DNA from: Melanocharis versteri
Taxonomy: Eukaryota; Chordata; Aves; Passeriformes; Melanocharitidae
Length of the DNA: 64,000 bases
Reading direction: 5' to 3'
Assembly (NCBI GenBank): GCA_013397845.1
Contig: VZTG01004601.1
Location: 17,340 to 81,339, forward strand
Shown here: positions 25,839 to 38,790 of the stretch, in pieces
Layout of the letters: every line of letters begins with the position of its first letter
Position numbering within the stretch: position 1 is the first letter of the stretch
Program-made: the position numbers and the translations under genes
The notes under the pieces: model-generated
The model's database searches: none
What the model saw: the letters and a program-made list of their open reading frames with translations, nothing else
Told to the model about the DNA's origin: nothing

Positions 25839-26504
25839 TGAGACGGACAAAGACTCTCTAACTCAGTAAGTTAGAAAGTGTATGTTTATTTCAGCGCTGG
25901 GCTTCGCGTGGGATAGTTCCCCGACCCGCAGAAGTGAAGCACAATCCAATACAAAGTGTTTTTATCTACAAAAGTCTTGAATATTCAAAATACAAATACA
26001 CATTTATCACATAAACACCACCCATGCCCCACTTCGTATGGTAATTAGCTAAAGAAATCATTAAGCATGCGTAGTTGGTTCCTGGATTTGGGTCGGTGGT
26101 CTTGGAATTTGGGGAGGGGTCTGAAAGGATGAAGTAAAACTTGTCTTCCTCGTTCTGACCTTTCTACCTTTCTGGTTTTTGACAATACCTATTACTCTTG
26201 GGGAACTCTCAGTCCTTCTCCTCATTACTTTTGAATGGTAATTGTTTAAGTTTCTTTAGATCTTTAACCAGTGCAATTTGTTCCTTGTTATGAAGGCAGC
26301 TGAATAAACCTAGCATGACAAGCTATCATTTATTTTGTGTCTTCAATCTTATTCTAAGCCTGGCTTCTTAGCTAATTATTAACCTTTTTAATTAGCTCCA
26401 GCTGTATTTGCTTGCTAGTTCTATTCTAGCTAATTTCAGCAAAACTAGCCTCTAGCTAAAATGATTAAAACTCTACGTTTCAGTATTAATGTGGAACCAT
26501 AACA
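25839..26504 (-). mobile_element. ERV LTR
   Basis: In minus orientation it begins TGTTATGGTTCCACATTAATAC and ends near CTTTGTCCGTCTCA, with AATAAA at 25885-25890. ACTCAGTAAGTTAGAAAGTG followed by TTTATTTCAGCGCTGGG is a familiar bird LTR segment. No target duplication was found, so the left border (25839, or possibly 25822) is uncertain. Confidence 0.7.
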
Positions 26505-29500
26505 GGAGCTGGGTGGAGAAAGAATGGAGTTTTTTGTGATAATCATCTTTAATGTAAAGGCATTAGTCTCCTTTATGTCTTAAGGTAGCGTGTGAAAAGA
26601 TACAACCTCTCATAGGGACTTTTCCTACACTGGGTCATATTTTCTGCTGACAGCTGATGAAATTATGAGGCCATTTGATAAGACTTCACTCCTGAAGTGA
26701 AGATGTGAATATAGTACAATGTGTGGAGATAGGGTGAAATACTTTTAATTTCCAAGAAAAAAATGTAAGAATGAAGACTTAATGGTCTTCCTTGATATGA
26801 CAATCAGGGAAAAAAATTATTCGTCAATGTAAATGGAGGCAGGTACAGGAAAAAAATTATAATATTATTATATTATGAGTTTTCCATGTTGTAGTCAAAA
26901 AAGGGGATGAGTTTGACCAAATATGTATTCTAAAGCAAACAATTAAGCATGTTAAAGGAACAAATGAGGGGAAAAAAAGAAGGTGATAGTAATTCGGATA
27001 AAACAGAAGTGTGAAAAAATCACATAGGGAAAGGAAAACATCAGGAAAAAAAATGACCAAAGATAAAGACTCTGAGAAATGGAGGTTTTTATTAAATATA
27101 TTAGAAGACTAAAAATTCTTTCAGAATAAGCCCACTTAGTTGGAAAACTGAAGTCTTGAAACAAACCACTGGCTTCCTCTGTTAAGATCTTCCAGAAGTT
27201 CATGATCCTAGCTTTTGAAAAGGATCTATTTTTTTTTTTTTTTCTGATATGGACGCATCTGATACCACCAGTTCTCAACAAGAGCATGTTTTTAAGCATC
27301 TAAGGTCTTCCATCTTTGGAGACACTGCAGTTTATTATCATATCCCAGTCTTCCCTTTGCTAAATATATTCACAACCTTAGTTTATTAAGTCATTGAAGA
27401 TTTTTGCTATAAGGCTTTTCCTAACCCACAAGTAATTTCTGTAACTCTTTTCTACGCCCTCTGCAGTAAGACATAGACTAAGGATCCCTGAAAATTGATT
27501 CATCTTACCCATCTGAATCCTTTAATTTTGGATGGAATTACCTGAAATACTGAAAAATCCTGGTGTCAGCTGAATACATAGTCTGTTTATATAGGGTAGA
27601 ATACCAAAAAAAAGCAACAGTGCTGTTAAAATACATTATTTTCTTATTATTCAGTTATTATAAATCACTAGACACAATCATTCACATTTTGAAATTTCCT
27701 GGAATAATTTCACAGAAGAATGCAACAGTCATTAAGACTACAAAGGGGGATCTTACACTGGAAGAGTCGGATTTTCTTGATACCGAAATCTCATTAGAAA
27801 ATGAGCCATTTTTTCTAACTATGTATCTCCAAGCCACTGTGTTTCCATTTCAGAGGAGCAGGATTATGAGGGTGACTTTAAATACTAAAAAGAAAGCGTT
27901 TGCCAGTACTTCATCAAAACTGCAAAATATGGTGTGTTGTAGATGAGTCCATATGATATCAGTCTTATGATATAAACCCAAAAGAAGTACTTGCAATTTG
28001 GTTCTAAAGGTTTGAAGGAAGATCTGTAGTTTAAAATAATATTAAAAAATAAAATTACTGTCTAAAAATGTTCAGAGATTTATGAAACGGAAGGTATCAT
28101 TTTTTTTCAGTCCTTTATTTCCAAGTAGAATCAGGCAGCTTTAATTTCTGTCAGATATTCTCACTTTCACCAGAGCTGTACACAAATTAACAAGTCACCA
28201 AATGAGGAAGAACATCAATTAGAGGGTGGCAGAATATCTGTATGAATTTTTATTCTCTTCTCAAGGCTTTTTTTCAAGACACAGTTACAAGCAATACATA
28301 GATTTTATTAAGCTACTCATAGGAGACTTTTTTTAGTGATGTCTTGTCTATTGTTTTGCAATGTTTTGATCATAAACAAAATTATATATTCTCGTAACAG
28401 TTTTAGATATTTCTGAATATTCATTCATAAGGCCTTTAAAATGCTTTCTTTTCCTAGTACTCACTGCTTTCAGGAACAAACCAGCTTGAGCAAACATAAA
28501 TATTTTGTAATCTTTATTTTTATTCATTTCAGTTTATATTTATAATGTTATTTTTAGTAAATATTGACTTTTTCATATAATCAAGGTTTGTGTTGCATAG
28601 AACAAACATCCTATCTTTAGGTCTTTAATAAAGCATATTACATTTTAATGATATATAAGGAAATAAATATTCACTGCTTATTCTAAAGGATACATAATAA
28701 TTCCTGAAAACAAGCTTTTATTACAGTCCATTTTTCCTTATGCATCTTGTGTTTTTTCAAATGTTCCCATTTTGGGATAGTAAGGGATATTAAAGAGATT
28801 CCAATGCACTTAATTACGTGACTGTTACCAGTATAATTAATCATCTGCATTCAATGCCCCCCTACTCTTCATATACCCCTTTTCAAAAGTCTTTTCAAAG
28901 CAGCTTGTGAAAGGGAGTAATGTCATTGGTTCTAAACAAATACTGAGTGAAAAAGCAAAGCAAAACCCTTGCTGAGCTCCTTGAAGAAGGGCAGTCTTGG
29001 GGTAAAAAACGGACCTAGGGTTAGATACTGAATCATAGAATATTATACGCAGCTTAACCTTGACACTTTTATTACCTTTTGGAAAGCCCGTAGTAAAACT
29101 GAACTGTGCTACAATGGTGTTCCTTGCAGGTTTGATAACTCTTATAAGTTGTAAAAGTTACAGTAATACAAAGGGTTGTCATCTTGGACCCATTTGAAAC
29201 ACCAGCTAAAATCACTGCATTTCATCTTTCATAATTCTTTGCAAGAAGTCAAAAAATAGAACATCACCACATATGCATGACAGCATGCTTTTTAACTCCA
29301 GGTGTGTTGCCACCTCTGTCCTACCTGCATGTCTGCTCTAGTTTCAGCTGCTACACCTGCATTGCTGAGATACAGGGGACTAGAACCTTCCTGAATCCTA
29401 CTGATAGTGGGATGACATCAAACAGCATGATTGAATCATATTAAGTTTACACTTACAACTGTTTTCTGTTTTGGTCCATTTCAGTGTATTTCAAATATAA

Positions 29501-32500
29501 GGTGAAATGTGACTAATTTCCAGTTAAACCAGATGATCTGTGTTAGTGTCATAGTTCTTTTGATGCTTCACCAAGCTGTGGGCTTCCTGCTGGAAATAAG
29601 TGTAGTTTTGTTGAACTTGTGATGACAGAAAGCATCAGTTATATGTGTCTTTTAAATATATGGTATTTGCTAACGATAACATTTAAATTACTCATTTGTC
29701 ACTATTTAAAATAATCAGATCCATTGTTAGGATGACCAATGAAATTCCCACTAAATAAGTCAGCCTGTTACCATAACGAGCTCTTCACTCTATGCATTTT
29801 CCTCTCTGACTTTAAATTACCCATGAACAACTTCTTTTACAATGCTCCAAGCACACCTCTTCCTTAAACACTTACATGGAACTCTTGTTCCTCTGCCAAA
29901 TGATCATAGCTCTATATAGTCTTCCAATGCTCTGAGTAAGATACTGAGAGATTGTGTTTTGAACTACCAGGAAAATAACTTATTCTTGTCTTAACAGCAT
30001 GGAAGCCAACAAAAAACTTTCCAGAAATAATAAGTTTCACCCTGTTCCTTTTTTTTATACTGCCATGACAAAGGAGTATGTTCATGTGTACAGTTACACA
30101 GCAATCCAGCAGCAGGAAGTGTGTTGTTGGTAGTGACAGTATAAAAAGGGAGCATTTTACTTTACAGCTCTTTTCTCATGCAGCTTTCGAAGTATATCAA
30201 AAAGTAATGAAAACTGGCCCAGTAGAACTGCTATGTAGAACTACTGAGGAATTACAGGGCTTAATACGAGCACAGTGACAGAACCTACTGCTCTTGGATG
30301 TATGAATTCAGGAATTTGGTACAAGGTACTGGAAAAACAACAGCAACAACAAACAAGCAAACAAAACCAAGACAAAATCAACAAATAAAAAAAAGGAAAA
30401 TATCAATATCTCACAGAAATTTTGTACAAGATGATAAATAAAACTCCTCCTTACATTTTGAATGTGGTTCAAACTGGGTTTTTTTCCCTGAAAACCTTTC
30501 CTGCTTTCAGAAGAATGCTCTCATCCTTTATTCTTCGTTTAAGCTATATGTAAAGCTACATTTTTTTTCAATTAAAGTAATTCATTAAAATAAAATTATT
30601 TCTTTATTTTGAGTCCTTATTGCATTTTTGAATTTGAGAGGGTAAAAAATCATTAAACCCAAGATTGCATGAACATTTCTGATTCTCCACTGGAATCCCT
30701 ATTTTGGCCTGAAAACGGAATACTTAACACAGAAAATCTAGATATTTTGAAAGCTCTTTTTAAGCATATGGTGGCAGGAATGATCAGCTTTATCTTTTAC
30801 AGGTACCTTTACTCTCTTGTTAGTTCATTAAATCATTTTGCAATCCCACTTAAACACTGTCTAAACTTTCTCTAAACCATGTCTAAACTTTCCCACTATT
30901 TCAGTCCACTTCTGTAACAGCCTTAATGATAATGTTTATGCTGTTAAGAATTCACAGAGAATTACTGAGAGTAATCTCCTCATTAAGAGCATAGACCTTT
31001 TGTTATCACATTTTATATCTAATTGTGTATATGTGTAGGAAGGGAGGAGAGCAACTCCCTTATCTTTTTTGAAATCATGGTCTCTGCAATAAATACGTTG
31101 CATGATGTCAACATACAGCATCAATAAGAAATGAAAACCTTTCTGCATATTCATGTCACTTTATGCATTTAGGCACTGGAAGGATAGGATCATTATCCTC
31201 AACAGTCAGAAACTCATAGAAATAGAAGGCAAGACTATCTCTGCCAATGTTTTCTCACTTTGACACCTGCTGCAATAACATGCTGTAAGTAATCATGACA
31301 TGAGTTAGTAACAAAAAGAAATAGCATTATCTGCAGATAATTCTTTCCTGTTACTGGAATATTTCCCTTCATTAAATGTTTAGTCTTCTGGTAATTTGAA
31401 GAATTTAACTGCAATCTTTTCTAAGGCAGGAAAGAGCAAAGTTAGCATTGAAGAGACAAGCCAGAAATATGATGATGAGTTTGAGCAACGGTAATGATTT
31501 GTACTTACATTAAACACAAAGGCACTAATTAACTTGAACAAGCATATGAAAAGTGTCAGGAGAATTGTTTTTAATCCCTTACAGGGACAAGAAATAGTAT
31601 TAAATTGCTCTTTCTGCAGTCTGATCTAATAATTTCTACAGACTGTTACTAAATGCTTAGTCTATTGTTCCTTCAGTTATTTCCCTTGATGGATCTCTAT
31701 AAATTAATACTCTTTTTAAAATTGTGCAGGGTACATGGCAACGGGAAGAGCTGCCTTACTATGACACATACAAAGGAATGATATGTACTAAACATGAGTC
31801 TTCTGCATGTACAGTTAGTCAGCCACAGACATGAGAGTTTCTGAGAATAAGCAGAATAAAATACAAACTTGTTTTAATAATGCACTAAAGTACTGTTATT
31901 AATATGGGTAGTGCATAAAAATATTACTGAACTCTCATTTCTTTTTTTCTGAAATGGGTATTTCGAGAGTTACTGTTCCTGTGGTGAGACACTCTCTCAT
32001 TAATATAGTCTAATGATATTTTTTCCTTAATTCTGTATTAGACAGTATAGAGTTAATCGTAGTGGTTAAAAGGCACATGCATGGCAATTAGAGGCTATCT
32101 GATCAGTATATTTTATGTATTTGTCATGGAAATAAGCTTGAGCTTGCAAATTTAGGCTCAGTTATTATACACAGCAGATGCAAGCACTTGACCCAACCAG
32201 CTGTCTCTTTGATGAATACTATATTCCTTTATACATTTTCCATTTTATATACCTTTGACATATGAATGTTGAAATGATTGTGGGTTTCTTTTCTAGACTA
32301 TCATAGTGATCATTATACATTCAATATTATAGAAAATGCTAGCAACCTAGGAGATTTCAGCATGTGCTAAACCTATATTTTAAGGCCTGATGCAGATTCT
32401 TGATACAAAGCATGGAAAATACAACAGAAATAACCTTTCACTGCCTTCCACAGAAATTATCTTCAGCTGTTCTCAAAGACAAGATGAAATGATACCCAAA

Positions 32501-35500
32501 TACATTTTAGACAGTGACAATATTTGATTCAGGTTATTTGGTCTTTACCATTCACTGCCTTTGTCTATGTGGTTAATAAAAGATCAGTCATAGTCAAGAA
32601 CCTTGGGTAGTCATACAACTGGAAATTCAATGAGTTTCTTGAAATTAGAAAATGCCATCCGTATTCTTTTTAAATAATAATTTAACAAGTACATATGCAA
32701 GGCTTAACTATAGAAGATACCCTTTCCTAGTAAACCTAAACATTCCAAGTTTGCCAAAGCCTTTTAACACAACTGTGCTTTTTAAAATTTAAATTGTATT
32801 CATTATTTCAATATATATACTAAATGCCTTCATCCTTACAATTGCTTGTAAAATAAAATATCCTTGAAAAGGTTTCTTGTAGTTAAATATTAAAAAACTG
32901 CAGACACAGAGTGGAAGTAACTATGTCTGTCGCATTCCTTTCCAAATCTTCTCATTAATCCACTCCGCTGTATGTCACAAAAAATCCACATATCTTCCGT
33001 ACCTCAAATAATCTATTCATTTGACCAAATGCGTCTTTAGTAATTGATTCTGTTTGATGTGGGATCAAAGTTTTCTATATTTCATATTATGCCTTAGAAT
33101 CTCTTTCTGATAGATGCTCTCACAAATTAATAATTTCTGTCTTTCTGTTTGATTGATTTAGTGATTGATGTAATTTGATTGGAAGAAGGGAGGAATGACA
33201 ATATTGTTTATTTTCATTTTTCCTTTCTAATTTTGCTCCTTGTAGAAACCTTGACATGCAAAACTGCTTGGTGGTTTGTATATTGTGGTTTCATTACTGT
33301 TTCATTACTGTTTCTTAAATTTTACTCTGTGGCTCCCTATATAAAAATATTTTAAGTGCCACATACAGATATCTGAAGCAATGCTTCAGAAAGTTGTGTT
33401 AAATATGAACCCTTGTAAACTCTCTGGTGAAGTATTTGATCCATTTCACATCTCCCAAGACTAGCTGGCTTATGCCTGATCAGACACTGACAATTTCTTG
33501 AAACCAGTTGTAAGATATCATATCTATATCTTTATCACTCATTGAAATAAAGATAAATTGCTGGGAGAAGAGATGACTTTTGTCATTGAAACTGTAGGAC
33601 AAAAACCCCAAATCTATTATACCTCCTGGATGATGGCCAAAGTGATGCAGATACATCTATTTTGAAGCAAGCTGAATTTTGGAAATATGAACAATTGTTT
33701 TCATACTGCAGTGCGTGCACTCTTCATGACGGAATTATAACTATGCAATGCTGCCAATTGTCTTTAAAACGAATGTCCTGGATTATTGAATTACAGTTTG
33801 GTAGCAGATGTTTTTTGTATTTGTCCTGAATAACACTAGACCAAAATTATTTACTGCTTTGGGAAAAACCAGGTGAAAACCAAAGTTTTGGTTTTTTAAT
33901 CTCTATGTCCCAATATTTTAATGCTGTCATTTAGATACAGAATAGCTATGCAAATAATTGATTTAGCTAGTGGAAAATAAAATGCAATGGCTGTGTGTGG
34001 TGGTGTGTGTTTTTGCTTTCCGTTGCAAAGCCTTTTATGTCAGTAATCCCTGCCACCTATGGCATAAAAATTCTCTACTATCTGTGGAGAAAGGTAGAAC
34101 AGCAAATTTGGAGGAAAATGTAACTGAAGATCATCCTCAGGTGGGAATTTTTAATAGCATGCTGGTTCCATGCAAGAATCCTCTGTTGCTTAGTGTGTCA
34201 CAAATCTGACTGTTTTGCAAGGCTAATGGAACCCCCTAAAGGTCTTTTTCTGTCCTTCACAAGACCTTTTCCTAGCAAACAGAAAAGTTTTTTGTTTGAT
34301 CAGGTGTTAATCACCACTAAATTAATTCAGTTACAGAAATCCTATGTGCTTTGAGTCCTGTAATATGAAATGATGTTTAAATCTGTTGGGGCAGAGGGGT
34401 GACACATTGTTCATGCAGCATTTAAACCTTACAGGAGAACTGAGAGAGTTTGTATTGTGATGGCTTCTTCCACAGTCTAGAAATATATTTTTCTGTGGCT
34501 AAGAAAATGAAAGCTGGCTTCAATTGTACTAGGGAAAAAATTAATTATTTTCTATCCAACTGTGATTGCTTTGTAAGTATTGGTTAGTATTTGCTTGTTT
34601 ATTGGTGGCTTTTCCATGAGAATAAGAATACCATTAAATATCTTCTACTTCCTTCTGCAGGAGCAAGGACAGGGAAGTAGCTTTAGTTGCAAAGTAATAC
34701 ACCCAGATCTTGGAAATATTAGTTGCCGGGATGTTTTCAGGTTTTAGCCTACTGAAATCTCTTCTCATGGTAAGGGTTGTGTCACCATAAAAAAGTCCAT
34801 TTTGACTTTTGAGAAGCTGCTGCTACAGCTAATGATTTTCACGTGTGATGCTTTGTAATGCAAAAAAAAAAAAAAAAGGAAAAAGAAAACTTCTTGTATA
34901 CCATTTTGTGCAGAAACAATTTTTCCCCCTTCAAATACAGAAATGTAAAATACAGTAATAGTTGTCTAACTGTTGTGTAATTTTGTTGCATGTAATTGAA
35001 TGAAACATAAATAAGTAACTTTGATGGAGAGTGTAGAAAAAGGAACTGTAATGCTACTGACAGGCTTCTTATCTTATAATTTTACAATTCAGTACATTTC
35101 ACCAGAATTATAAAATTTATAGAACCTTCTCAAGCAGACAGGAAATTGAAAATCTTCTTCAATGTATGAAGTTTTTTAGGGTCAAAACTATCCATGTTTA
35201 TTGTCATCTGCAGTATTCAAGGCCAAATATAACAGTCCAGAATAAGTACAGTTAACTTTCAGCAATCTATAGCAAATTTAATGCTGTAGATGCAGAGATA
35301 GTTCCCTGTCCAAAAGTAAAGTTCCCTGTCCAAAAGTAAGCAATGATTACTTTTTGCTTTTTTTTTTGCTTGTTGATTTCAAGACAGATGTTCCAGCTGT
35401 TTTTTACTGGGAGGCACAGGCACTAATCATACTGGAAGGTCTAATAGGCTTCATGCAAAGCCAGCAGAGGTGGCTCTGAACTGTAGTTCCAGTGAGGACT

Positions 35501-38435
35501 GCTGAGCGGAAATACCTCATTGTCCATATACAGAGTGGGTTATGCATATATTTATATATGACCTGGGTTCATTTCAGTCAGATGTGTCTTGGAGGACATG
35601 CTGGTGTTTTCTCTATACTTATTAAGAAGCAATTATTATCCCTTTGAACCATGTTTTTTGTTTGCTTAGGATACCCCATAGACAGCCAACTCCTTACTTC
35701 TCCAGAGACTTGAGTTGAGGCTGTAATATTTTTTAAATTTGTATTTTTAAATATGAGTTTATAGACTGCCCATAGATGTTTACATTTGGTGGCATTGACA
35801 CTGGCAACCTTCATCTGTATCAACCAATTCACTGATGAACATGCATTATTTTGTAGTTTCTTGGCTCAGAAATTGAATAAATAAGTGTGTTTTGAATATA
35901 TATTTGACACATTACTGACTGGAGGAGAAAATAATTCTCAAAATAGAGGACTACAGTGTGACACAGTTCCATATCAAGTTTGTCAGTTTTACAAAATGGC
36001 CCACTAACTCCTGCTAACACAGTTTGGAAAGCATGCCGTGGATGTAGGATGAGATCCTTTTTCTCCATAGTGATTAACACATGAATATAAAACAGCACCT
36101 CGCTGCAAATGAATGTGTTCCAGGCTGCTGTGCTATGAGCTCTCACTACACTGAAACTGTGGATAACTTCTGCTGTACAGCTGAAGAATTGTGTTAAAAT
36201 GAAGATAGAGACACCAGCTGTGTATCAAGGATTATCTTCTTGGCCATGATAACATTTTCCTTATTTTATTCTGTGTAATTTATTCTGTCCTAAAATTTTA
36301 AGCTAAAATGTAGACTTCTGTGACATTTGAGAGTTGCAATTAAGGCAGTGTGTTTCTGTAAGAAAATGCCAAGACTTTGATTGTGGGAATTCACGTATCA
36401 GCAGCATGAGCTAATCTTCACATCTCTGCTGCCAAGTTCAGTAACAGGTTCATCAAATTTCAAAGTCCTTTCAAGTTTCAAAATTATTTTTTATTATCAG
36501 GATCTCTAAATTAATAAGCACTTTAAATAATATGTATTTCACATGAACGATACCTGCATGAGAGGTTAAATCATTCAGCCTATGCAGCTGCTTGGCTATC
36601 TGGTTTTTTTGATTTTACCAGGTACCTACCAGAACCAAATTTTTGCAAGCTGATTACTATTAGCTGCGGCAGCTCCCATTCCTTCTAAGCCCTTATCTGC
36701 TGGAAAGCAGATATTTAAATATTTTGAAAATGAAAATCCTGCAATCTGTATAACAAAAATTGCTACTTATTTGTGTACAAGAAGCAGCAATCCTTGGAAA
36801 GATTATCATTGCAATACATGTCAGGTCAATACTACTGCATGCAAGGCATCCACATTGGTTCTGAGTTCAGTTTCTCAATTCCTTTCTATTTTTTGACATA
36901 AAAGGGAAGCCAAAGGCATGTTAAGCAACATTAGCTACTAGAACTGGTTTGCTGCTGCTGAATTAAAAGGCTTGAAGCTTTTCTGGTAAGTCCTTTCCTG
37001 GTGAGTCATTTAGCAAAACTTCAGTTAAACAGACGTAAATGTTAAACAGAGATCACGTGCCAGAGATCTATATTTAAACGCAAATGTTATTTCTAATGCA
37101 GAAATAATGGTCCTATTTGGAAGCATTGGTTTGTAGTTTTATTTTCTAAGCAACGGATTCGAATTTTTGTACTTACTCTCTCAAGTTTTTGTAGTGATAT
37201 TTATACTGAAAAACTCAAAAGTGGTTGGTAATAATGCTATTTATTTTTTGTTATGTTTTGAGTCTTGCCAGACATGAAATTAATAACACTTTTAAATTTG
37301 CTTTTGACATTGTTTCTTCACTTTCATAAAGCAGAAAACCTTCTGCATTTCTAAGGTACACTGGAGAATAGAATCATTGTTGAAATGTTCAATTGCTGTT
37401 AACAAGAGTGACATGAGTTGCATTCCTATTCATTAATATCTCTTTCCACAACACACTAGGCTTTTAAACTCACGTTTTATCCATTTTCAGTTCTTAAAGT
37501 ATCATCTATGACACAATTTAGTTTTTAACTCTTCTTGTATTCATTATTCAAGTTCAAAAAAGGAAATAAGAAATTGATTATTTTTTACATGATCAGTAAG
37601 CATTTTTTTGGTGTTTTATTTATCTCCACTGCTTTGTTGATGAAGATTTCTCTAGTATCTAGTGTTACAGCTTTCTGAATAAATGAGTCACAGACTTAAG
37701 ATCTGAAAACTGTCTTAATTAATAATAGGAATGTCCATAAATTAGTAGTCTGTAGTATTTTTTTATTTTATGACCCTGTATTTTCTGTGTTCTTCAATTT
37801 TCCATATCCTGGTCTGGTTTTCTCCTCTTTTCTTTTTTTTTAATAGGCCTCCAACACTTCTTTTAAAACAGTATCATAATAAATCTCTGATTATATATCT
37901 TTAATTTTACTTAGATCTGATAGAGAAAAAAACAAGGGTGATTTTTTTTGCTGGTCAGACTGATAGACTTAGATTACTACTAGAAACAATTACTTGTAGT
38001 TCTTTTTTTCACTACTAATATTTACTTTAAATTCTATGTAATTCCTGTTGTATAAAATGCAGAAAGACTATCAAGAGCAGAAGCACTCAGTGTAGATTTG
38101 TGTTTGGTAGTTCTGCATCTGTTACTCATAATCATTTAAGAGTTTCATATAGTTTTGGCATCTGTCAGCTTCACCTAAAAACTTTTTATGACAGAGAAAT
38201 AATTCATAGGAAGGATTTTTAAAGAAATTTATATTTATTCTTTTCCCACATCTAGTTCTTCATCATGGAAACATATGGCTAAAGGGTGTTTAAGAGCTCA
38301 GTTGTCAAATTCATGGTCCTAGATCAAATTAGATTCACTTAGATTTATGCCAGCCTTCAGAGTTTTACCCAGGCTTGGTAACCTAGTAGTTTTCCCACAC
38401 ACTCTATTCCACTGGTCTCTACCTGCACCATTGAA
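26505..38435. other. Long AT-rich gene-poor stretch
   Basis: About 12 kb without a recognised LTR, recent CR1 or gene. It holds a 17-A run at 34862-34877, an A/C-rich tract at about 30333-30392, and a perfect 20-bp tandem pair at 35301-35340 (GTTCCCTGTCCAAAAGTAA twice). One possible isolated plus-strand exon at 27716-27871 is discussed under findings. Confidence 0.5.
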
Positions 38436-38790
38436 AGTTCTTCCCGGGTACTGAAATTAAATCCTCCTTACTGTAATCGAAGACCATTATTTCTTGCTCT
38501 GTCCACTCTGGACATGGAGAACACGCTGTACTTTTCATATTTGCTGCAGCTTCTGAGTGTTTTAGAGCCACAATTACATGATCCTCAGCCTTCATTTTTC
38601 ACATTAAGTGATTCACTGCTCTTCTCCCTTGTCAGGTTCCTTAAGCCTCGTCTCAGTCTCTTTGATTTTTTCTGGAACTTCTTCATTAGTGTCTTAATGT
38701 TCTTGAATTGCTACATTCCATACTGGAAACCATACTGCAACTGAATCTGTACTGCCAGTGAATATAGAGAGGCTGCTTCACATTTTGCAG
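38436..38790 (-). mobile_element. Old CR1 relic, reverse orientation
   Basis: Segments such as CCATTATTTCTTGCTCTGTCC, TCTGGACATGGAGAACACG, TCCCTTGTCAGGTTCCTTAAGCC and TTGATTTTTTCTGGAACTTC follow the order of the reverse-complemented CR1 3' coding region. It is far more diverged than the other CR1 copies here, so it is probably an ancient insertion. The 76-residue frame at 38514 is part of this relic. Confidence 0.6.

Noticed and set aside
29030..29056. GAATCATAGAATATTATA resembling a reversed CR1 tip
   Set aside because: The following GGTTGGAAGGGACC motif is absent, so a chance match is likely.
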